Below the pieces are notes generated by a model. That model was given only the letters and a program-made list of their open reading frames with translations. It was not told where the DNA came from and searched no databases. From positions 1 to 24,280 of the forward strand of contig QPMI01000196.1 in assembly GCA_004431415.1 (NCBI GenBank): 24,280 nt of DNA, read 5' to 3'. Shown one piece after another: positions 17,269-24,280 of the stretch. The stretch's first letter is position 1. Each line of letters begins with the position of its first letter. This stretch comes from Cyanophora paradoxa (lineage: Eukaryota > Glaucocystophyceae > Cyanophorales > Cyanophoraceae). A program made the position numbers and the translations under genes.

Positions 17269-19295
17269 TCACAAAAGAGAAAGAATGTTTGTTAATTCAC
17301 CTTCATCAATATATCCTTGCTCTTCTAAATAATCCTCTGTGACCACTCTCGAAATAGTCTCATTGTGAATATTTTTGCAGCATCTCTGATTGGCTTCAGA
17401 ACCCCACCATAGTTTGTTTTAATCCATGCAAGCTCTGCCTTCCATAGTTATCATTTGCAGTTCCCACTATGGGAATATAGGAATATTTATCTCGACTGAA
17501 AACTATCATTGGTCTTGATCCATCTAGACTCTTACATCTGCTACATGAACCTGTATAGCAGAGTTGTAATTTTGGTAGGTTGCTGGTGTTGGGACTCTGA
17601 ATGTATCTGTGGAATGTCAGCCTCCATGTAGCTTGACACAAAGATATTTGGTATGGTTGCTCCTGGTTCAGTGTGGATATAAGAGCCTGGTAATTGTCCT
17701 AATATGAAGTGGTCTCTCATAGCTGAATTTGCAAGTGTCCCATTCACATGTACATAGTGTTCATTCAAAAAGATTCTTTCAGGGATATTACAAGTCTGGT
17801 AAAGAGAAACCCTAGGGTTGCCAAAGGCTCCACTTTGCAAACTCTGGTTGGTCATTAATCTCATCCCAAGTGTGTTCATGTTTGCTTGGTGGAAATTCTT
17901 CTGGTATTCCATCAATTTCACCCCAATCATGCTGTGATCTTCGGTGGATACTTCTGAGGTTGCCTAAGATCTCATCCAATCATGATTGTGATCCTCTGGG
18001 GGATACTTTGCAGGTTTATTATTAATTTGTTCATAATCAGGAAAGAACTCCAGATCTCAGGTCGAAATCCATCTGGTAATAATTCCTCATGGGTTCATAA
18101 GGTTGCTCATAATCAACAGCTGGTGGATCATGCCCATCTGGCAAATACTCCTCATCAGGTTCATAGTTCTGCTCATACTCAAACTCTTGGGATCTAAGCC
18201 ATCTGGTAGTATCTCCTCCTCATTGGGGTCAACTGATCATATTCATATTCTTGTGGGTCAAAACCATCTGGTAAATATTCTTCCTCATCTGGAACGAATT
18301 GATATTCATCAAGCTCTAATATATCGACTTCAGGAGGTAAATACTGCTCATCTATTTGCTTTCTGGTTCAATTATAGGTTTATTGCGAACTTGCTCCCAA
18401 CTAACAATATGCTGCCCAAAGGCTACATCTTCAGTTGCTGTGTATTCTCTCCAGGCTGTTTCTTTGGTGTTAGATCGGGTGGTCCATTGGGAAATGGAAT
18501 AGGGAATGGGACAGTAGGTCATTGGACCATAATGCTCAATGATTTCCCTTAGAGTTTTCTCACTAACAAGCTTCTCTCCATTTGCATACACATTGCTGCC
18601 ATGGATATTTCGCCATTGCCTGGTTCGAATTCCAAGGTCTTTCACATTGCTATACAAAGGCAAAAGGTGCCTATCCATTTCGACAAATCAGGATGCAAAT
18701 GGATTGCTACTGGTTGACTGGGCTACTGTTGATTGTAATGATGGCTTTTTTTGATGGACATCTTTTGGAGTAAAGAACCCAAAAGGCTCATTTCTTGCAA
18801 AGTCATATGTAATATCCTGGGGTAGACATCATTTGTGTAGGAGACCTGATTTGTATTGGCAATGGGACCCACTTGCAATACTTGGGGACCTCTGCTTTTG
18901 GAGTGCTGCCCTCATTGTAAATTCGCAAACCTGTGTTCTGTTTGCCCTGCTCATCTTGAACATTGAAAACCAAACGACCACTATCAAACCTGGAAGGTAT
19001 ATCTGGATGGGGTGCCACTGGTTTTCAGTTTCCTAGGTCTCCTTCTTGTTGCTTTATCTCTGCAACTTGGTTGCTTTCACATACCCAAACTAAAGCTACA
19101 CTGACATCCTCTTATCTGGATCAGTTTGATTCACAGATAAAGCATGCTCCCTTGATTGAGTCTTTGATGAATTATCAGAGCTGTGGTCAATTGAAACTGA
19201 ACCCTTTACTTTAATATTATCAAAGTTCACATGCTGGTGCTGCTTGCATTATCATCTTGAATGGTTTCTAGATTGGGTGGGTAATTGAAGCTCAT
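17269..19295 (-). CDS. Fibre protein 2, modular, frameshifted
   Basis: About 675 residues. The start MSFNYPPNLETIQDDN is at 19295. N to C: a Ser/Asn-rich head (to about 19100); FDSGRLVFNVQDEQGKQNTG; DFARNEPFGFFTPKD; a fibre-like LGIRTRQWRNIHGSNVYANG block (about 18640), the 'LG....W.NIY' pattern common in tail fibres; four acidic repeats (18053-18307); His-x-His repeats PPEDHNHDW and PPSKHEHTWDEI (18000-17860); a domain with CNIPERIFLNEHYVHV; and an end, VVTEDYLEEQGYIDEGELTN, that matches an internal part of fibre 1. It lacks an S74 domain. The stop lies 6 bases before the fibre 1 start, so the two are co-transcribed. A TGA at 18688-18690 appears in frame and may be a true nonsense codon. Likely a fibre or a fibre-anchoring partner. 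Confidence 0.65.
18053..18307 (-). repeat. Four tandem acidic protein repeats in fibre 2
   Basis: Units at about 18251-18307, 18186-18250, 18115-18185 and 18053-18114 encode EYQFVPDEEEYLPDGFDPQ and variants, with the consensus EYEY-x-PDEEYLPDGxDP. Three of the four units sit one base short of a multiple of three, so the frame changes at nearly every unit. Confidence 0.75.
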
Positions 19296-19336
19296 GGCTT
19301 TACTATATGGATTTATAAATTCCTGATAAGTAAAAG
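19296..19336. promoter_or_regulatory. Divergent promoter between fibre 2 and the lipase
   Basis: The 41-base gap contains ATTTATAAAT, a palindromic TATA-like core that can serve both strands, and TATATGG nearer the fibre side. It would drive the 8-kb minus-strand block and the plus-strand lipase gene. Confidence 0.5.
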
Positions 19337-20884
19337 ATGCCTCTCAAAGTAGTTCTCAGTTTGTCAGGGGGAGGTGCAAGGGGCATTATCATAACCAGGC
19401 TGCTCAAAAGAATCGAAATCGAACTGGCAGGAGAATAATCGATCTTGTGGATCTTGTGAGTGGAACTTCCACTGGTGGGATCATTGCTATTGGGTTAAAC
19501 ATCAGGCATCCTGATAAACCAGGTGAACCTAAACTGACAGCAAACGATTTACACATATTTACCTAACTCAACTGCCCTTGATTTTCGCAAATCCTCGAAA
19601 TACATTGAAATGCCCTATTTAACACAAAGTATGATGTGGGACCTTGGAGACTGCAATCAATTCAGTTACTAGTGAATCACTAATACAGGATTCCTAAGGA
19701 CATTGTGATCACATCCTTTGATACTCAGAATATGAACCAATATTTATCACAAATGACAACAATTACAACTTTATGCCTTGTAAGATTGCTGCTAGGGCTA
19801 CTTCTGCTGCTCCTACATATTTCTCTCCTGTAAGCATTGTTGATTTCAATAGGGGAGTATATGTCTGTCTCATTGATGGTGCCATTTCGGGAAACAATAA
19901 TCCCAGTGTGTGTGGTTACAGCCATGCAAAGAAGATTTACAGTGATGATGATGACATTATAGTAATAAGCATCTCTTGTGGAGAGGTGGACCCACATTTA
20001 GAGTCTGATTATGTGGTTATGCTTATGAGACTGTAAACAGCTGGGGCATTCTCTCATGGATTGCCTCAACAGATGGAAGCCCATTGATTAACATGCTCAT
20101 GGCTGCAAGTGAGCTATCTGCCCTTGATAAGATGGAGGAGTTGTTACCCTACAACTATGATCAGGATTATGGGAGATACTATAGGTTATCAGTCCCTCTT
20201 CCAAATCATATAGTAAGCTCCCTGGATGACACATCTAAGATCCCAGACATGCTTGCATTCACTGAAACATACATTGCAGCAAACAATGATATGATTAATA
20301 AGCTTTGCAGCCTACTAGTAGCAAACTATGAACTAAAGAACCCTACAAAGGCTTACATTTCATCCACTCTCACTACATCACCTCCTTTGGATGCCATTGG
20401 TATCAGCTTGCAGATGATGCCTTTACTGCCTCATCCTCTGTGACAGGTAAAGAGCCTTTCATGGCTAGACCTTCAGCATTTGGCTGGGAAGCTGGAGCCT
20501 ATGCTCCTGAACAGATATGGGAAACCCCCACTGAATACCTTCAAGTTGCTTTTCCATATACTTTTGAACTCTCCTCTGTGATTGCCTATGGATCAGGGGA
20601 CACCAATGCTTTTATTAAGACTTTCAATGTGGCAACATCCACTGATGGGATCAACTGGTCTTTTATTCGATCAGATGGGCAAAACAAAATATATGTCTGT
20701 GAGAACATTAACAATGCTCACAACTCTGGTGATGTGGCTCTATTGAGTGGGTTCCCTCTCAGCATCAAGGATGCTTTTTACATAGGTTATTCTCTTGAGA
20801 ATAAGATATATTCGCATTTATCCCCTTGTGTATGTGAATGCTCCCACAATGAGAGTTGACTTTACAGGTGCCTTTATTCGATAA
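19337..20884 (+). CDS. Patatin-like phospholipase fused to a discoidin (F5/8C) domain, frameshifted
   Basis: The start MPLKVVLSLSGGGARGIIIT carries the oxyanion-hole GGGARG. Next comes the nucleophile motif GTSTGG (about 19463), then KIAARATSAAPTYFSP, and DGA in CLIDGAISGNNNPS (about 19870), which supplies the catalytic Asp. This is the full patatin Ser-Asp set over about 330 residues. From about 20370 a second domain follows: DAFTASSSVTGKEPF, GWEAGAYAPEQIWE, NVATSTDGINWSFIR and finally RYIRIYPLVYVNAPTMRVDF, the hallmarks of a coagulation-factor 5/8 C (discoidin) domain that binds sugars or lipids. At least five single-base breaks occur. Known viral patatins are thought to hydrolyse membrane phospholipids; the lectin-like tail suggests targeting to a cell surface. 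The end overlaps the convergent capsid-associated gene by 11 bases. Confidence 0.78.
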
Positions 20885-21808
20885 ACTCCAACTGAAAAGA
20901 ATTATCGATTCCATTCATATCAATCAGTTCACCAAAGTAATCTTTAAACTCCACAGTGAGTTCCCTTATCACCAGGTTTCTGTCATTGATTTGAATAAAT
21001 TCTGCATGTTCACCACTATGGTAAACATAGCCCCCTATATCTTTACTCAATTGCAATCTAAGGATAGCTCCCTGGTTTTGTGGTTGCGATTTTGGAATTA
21101 TATTGTGTCTGCTGGCAAAGGGGGACAGCTCTTTAATATGCATGTACAGATACTGCTCAGCATTCATATCAGACATCTTCCTGCTGTCAAAATAATATTG
21201 CAAGGGCTTAGAGGAGAGTCTGGGTCCTGAGAAGGTGATTCCCCATGCTGGGTGATCAGGTGTAATAGGTTTGCCATCATACTTTTAAAAGGTTCTCAGG
21301 TCGATAGGGAGATCCACCAACAGGAGGAGTGCTATAATACCCAGTGGTGTATTCAGTAGAACTTACACCCAAAAGCTTTCCTATTCTCTGGTTGCTTGCA
21401 ATAAAACGAAACTCATGGTTACTGTAAAAACTCCACTTTATAGGTTGTTGGGTTGTAGAATATCTTGAACTCAAAAGCTACTGTTTTGCCTGCAATAGTT
21501 TGGAAGCTTGAATAGTTCAGCCCATAATTATAAGGGTGTGTGACCCCAAAATGACCCTGATTGATGTAGCCACTGGGAAGGGGATACACTTGTTGTGTGA
21601 TCACTTGGTTATATGAACCATCTTGGTAATTAAACTGAACTGTTAGATGATCAGTTCCCACACTGTTATAGATACTGTTTGGAATCTCTGCATAGAGAAC
21701 CCTACATTCCCTTGGTCTCTCTACTGGAGTTGTGAGGGTGACCCTGTAAGAGTTTTCATTTTGTCCTTGGCTTCTATCCCTGCTATCAATATTAACGAGC
21801 CGGTTCAT
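20874..21808 (-). CDS. Capsid-associated protein 2a ('NIDSRDR' type), frameshifted
   Basis: The start MNRLVNIDSRDRSQGQNENS is followed by YRVTLTTPVERPRECRVLYA and EIPNSIYNSV. Frames change near 21450 and 21280, and the last part (QYYFDSRKMSDMNAEQYLYM to NSFQLEFIE) ends at 20874, about 311 residues in all. The opening, the FKIFYNPTTYKVEFL block and the C-terminal RELTVEFKDYFGELI block match the gene at 2571-3462. The first 50 residues also resemble protein 2b on the other side of the promoter. No membrane segment is seen. The repeated pairing with an MCP gene suggests a minor capsid or penton-like structural role; this is not proven by sequence. Confidence 0.68.
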
Positions 21809-21837
21809 TTTAATATATTAATATAGATAAAAGAAGA
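21809..21837. promoter_or_regulatory. 29-bp bidirectional promoter with palindromes
   Basis: The gap between two opposite start codons is only 29 bases. It contains TTAATATATTAA, a perfect palindrome overlapping a second one, TATATTAATATA. A symmetric TATA-like core would serve both 2a and 2b. Confidence 0.55.
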
Positions 21838-22836
21838 ATGCCTGTGGATTACATCGAGGTTAGCTCATTTAATACAATCTCTGGTGATGGTCCCACATCA
21901 AGCTTTGTGGCTAGACTCCCCAGTAGTTATGAGAATGTGAGGGCTGTGAGACTGGTCTCAGCCGAATTTTATAACAGTATCCCTATGGTGAGTGGTGAAA
22001 CCAAAGCAGGAGATGTGACAGTTGACAATGCATTTAGCATTTATTATTCTGAACAAACTCCTGGAGCTGGAAGCTCAGGAATTCCAACAGTTCGCCCAGC
22101 TGCTGACTATGAACAATGGAAACAATTCATTATAAGTCGAAACACCCCCATCCAAAGCCACCAGCAACTGGTGAATGTAATTAACTCTAAATTCGAAGGC
22201 AGAAATCCCCAACCATCCATTCGCTGCAAATGGATGAATCACTGAAACGAATTATATTCCACTCAGCAGTACCATTTTACTTGGCTTTCTCAGTAGCTGT
22301 GAACCAAGCCAACAAACAATCCAAAAGCTGTTGAGTTCAGCTAGACTGCTGGGTCTTGATCCTGGAAGATATGGTAACTCCCCAATCCAATCACAGTCTT
22401 ATGATGCTCTCACTGATGGATCTTTACTGGTGTCGTCGTGAATGGCATTAATTACTTCTTTTGAGCCTGAGAAGACCAGGGACAGTGTTTTGTTTGAGAG
22501 TAAAGGAGCTGGGTGATTCTGGTGCAATGTGGGGATGGTCTTCTGACTGGTTCTTTCCATAAATAGTGGTCCCTGATAAAGACTATGGTGAGCATGTTGT
22601 TTACAATTCAACAGAGTCATCCACTTTACAAATATATAATAAGGTTGGATTATCCACTTTCTCGGTTGATATTGTAAATGCTATAATGAACCAATTGATT
22701 TTGAGGTCAACCTGTTCATCTGACCTTTGAAATTCGCTATGGTGATGAGCCAGCTGGGGACCCAGTTTATGAATACTTTAAGATGCGAATGTCACAGCTT
22801 CACCCTTCCTATCCAGTTATTACAAACTTCGCATAA
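21838..22836 (+). CDS. Capsid-associated protein 2b (paralogue of 2a), frameshifted
   Basis: The start gives MPVDYIEVSSFNTISGDGPT and then SSFVARLPSSYENVRAVRLV and SAEFYNSIPMV. This matches the beginning of 2a (IDSRDRSQGQNENSYRVTLT, then AEIPNSIYNSV) in order and spacing, so the two look like a duplicated pair. Later pieces are SSCEPSQQTIQKLLSSARLL, GLDPGRYGNSPIQSQSYDAL, STLQIYNKVGLSTFSVDIV and LTFEIRYGDEPAGDPVYEYF, ending TNFA with TAA at 22834-22836, about 330 residues. At least five frame breaks are present. It sits 52 bases before MCP 2 on the same strand. A structural role is inferred. Confidence 0.6.
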
Positions 22837-22888
22837 ATTAGGATCATTGGTAGATTTTTTATGTTGCAGTATAATAAAAGAGAATATA
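22837..22888 (+). promoter_or_regulatory. Probable MCP 2 promoter
   Basis: The 52 bases before the ATG at 22889 contain GCAGTATAATAAAAGAG, a TATA-like core close to the start, as before the other capsid genes. No other signal is clear. Confidence 0.4.
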
Positions 22889-24244
22889 ATGGATATCACT
22901 TCCACTCTTCAAAGACTTTCGCTGAAAAAGCCCTAACAACCCCAGAAGAGGCGAAAGCCTTTTTCCTGGATAACTCCTTATGCTTGGTCTCGAATCCAAA
23001 TCTAAGCCAGTTCTAGTTGTTGTGAATCCCAGCAATACTTTTGAGAATAATGTTGGAAATCGCATTTCCTTCAAGCTACCTCGCTACAATTTCTGTGGAA
23101 AACTCGAACTTGCTTTCGACCTTCCAGCCATCACGTTTGCTGGTGATACTGACCTAGTTCGCAATGGATACACTCGCCCAGTTGGTGCTTTAGTTCAGCG
23201 ACTTGAAATTACCTATGGATCTTACACCTACCATATTCCATCTGATTTCCTTGCTCATTTCCCCTGGTCTATTATTCGGAGGATCAACTAGCTAAAAAGA
23301 AGCGATCAATGGGCATGGTTCATGGCATCCCTGCTCATGGAACCAACCGCTTGGTGGCTCATTCTTTGTTGAAATCCCTGTGCCTTGGCTAAATCACTAC
23401 CTTCCCTTGGTGCTTTATCTGGTGAAATGGTTGTTACTGTTTTGGTTAAGGATGCTGGAAAGGGTTATGTTGAAACTTCCTATGGTGGTCGCTCTCTCCT
23501 GTTGTTGGTGGGACAGTTGCTGATAAGACAGAAGATGATGGTCTTGGTGATACTGCTAATGCCACACTGCCCATGTTGGTCAAAATATCACAACTTTCAG
23601 TCTTGGTGCAACAACTCCTGTTTTTCTATTACTTCTCCTCGCCTTTACATGCATGCTATTAATGTTTCTGATGAGCTTTTTCGCTACTGTCATTGAAAAG
23701 TTAAGACAACTGGCATGGCTATTCCTCCCTTGATATTGGATTTGTAGATGCTAGTGCTTTCCCTGCCAAGGGCAATGCCCAACCCAATCGAATTAACCTC
23801 TCTCAAATCTCAGGTCTTGTATATGCTCTGCTTGTTTCAGTTCGTGATCATGAACTGTTGACAAATCCAATGGCTCCCAGTGTTCTTAAGACCTATGCCA
23901 ACTCCAAAGACATCACATTCACAACTGAAATAAATGGTCAGCGACTTTTTGCCACTGAGCCAATTTCCCTACTCAAAGGTGCTGAGCTAATTGCTGATGC
24001 CTTCAAATGCTCTAACATGGATAAGGTTGCTGATCGCTATGTCCTCTTCAGGACCCATTCTGTTGATGGAGAAAAGGCAATTCGAAATATTGCCCAGTCT
24101 GGTTATGTTGATTTAACAAATTCCTCTTCTTCCTTCCTCACCCTCTACATGCCTCAGATAAGGTAATCGATGTTTAATGTTCGCGCTCTCATGCATTCGT
24201 TTATAATTTTGGACAAGGATGGTTTAAGGCGTATAAATTTGTAG
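22889..24244 (+). CDS. Major capsid protein 2 (double jelly roll type), frameshifted
   Basis: I place the start at 22889 (MDITSTLQRL), upstream of the longer open frame, because ALTTPEEAKAFFLDNSL then lines up with the N-terminus of MCP 1. It continues as GNRISFKLPRYNFCGKLELA, RLEITYGSYTYHIPSDFLAH, GGSFFVEIPVPWLNHYLPLG (the IP-x-W-x-LPL signature), LYMHAINVSDELFRY and SGLVYALLVSVRDHELL. The end SSSSFLTLYMPQ shifts frame near 24150 and continues as FNVRALMHSFIILDKDGLRR, with a stop at 24242-24244. This matches the C-terminus of MCP 1. The length is about 450 residues with at least six breaks. It would form capsomers; whether both MCPs occur in one particle is unknown. Confidence 0.75.
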
Positions 24245-24280
24245 ATTGTTACGATATTCAGTCACCATGCATTATTTTTA

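Noticed and set aside
13798-19295. Bacteriophage origin of the fibre block
   Set aside because: S74 and tail-fibre motifs alone would suggest a phage, but there are no ribosome binding sites or other phage genes, promoters are TATA-like, and the neighbours are double-jelly-roll capsid genes, the lectin-tailed lipase and a RING protein.
19725-19997. 90-codon minus-strand frame inside the lipase
   Set aside because: The plus strand carries the conserved patatin motifs here; the minus frame is a shadow.
1-24280. tRNA or rRNA genes
   Set aside because: I looked for cloverleaf-type arms and conserved rRNA words and saw none; a tRNAscan run could still find a diverged one.

Overview
The window looks like DNA of a double-jelly-roll-capsid eukaryotic dsDNA virus (realm Varidnaviria, kingdom Bamfordvirae; polinton-like virus or small NCLDV-like grade), either as a viral contig or integrated in a protist genome. 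The reasons are two major-capsid-like genes, three related 'NIDSRDR'-type capsid-associated genes, a FtsK/HerA-type packaging ATPase, a viral RING protein, TATA-like promoters directly before starts, and the standard genetic code. There are no rRNA or tRNA genes, no bacterial-style ribosome binding sites, and no polymerase, primase or integrase. Family and function calls were made by eye from motifs and from comparing the window with itself. No database search was possible.

Layout. (1) 0-0.45 kb is AT-rich with short repeats. (2) 0.45-6.4 kb is capsid module 1: three unknown minus-strand genes, then capsid-associated gene 1 (minus) divergent from MCP 1 (plus), then the ATPase and a RING protein. 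(3) 6.4-10 kb has no convincing gene. It is partly GC-rich and full of inverted and direct repeats, including a likely MITE (9609-9870) and a near-perfect hairpin (9997-10069), and resembles host or junction DNA. (4) 10-11 kb is AT-rich with more repeats. (5) 11.0-19.3 kb is one long minus-strand block read from a promoter near 19.3 kb: fibre 2, fibre 1 (ending in a Peptidase_S74 chaperone domain), a small protein, two tandem paralogues, a DUF723-like zinc protein, and an S-adenosylmethionine decarboxylase. (6) 19.3-24.3 kb holds a plus-strand patatin-like phospholipase fused to a discoidin (F5/8C) domain, then capsid module 2: a divergent pair of capsid-associated paralogues followed by MCP 2.

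How it fits together. The capsid genes and ATPase would build and fill an icosahedral particle. The fibres, the lectin-tailed lipase and the A/B paralogues look like surface and entry equipment. The decarboxylase points to polyamine synthesis, which could help neutralise packaged DNA. The two capsid modules are homologous but strongly diverged, so this is either one element with duplicated capsid genes or two related elements side by side.

Almost every gene longer than about 450 bases is broken by single-base insertions or deletions. Protein similarity continues in the next frame with almost no in-frame nonsense codons. That pattern suits uncorrected long-read sequence at least as well as real pseudogene decay, so gene ends and lengths below span several frames.
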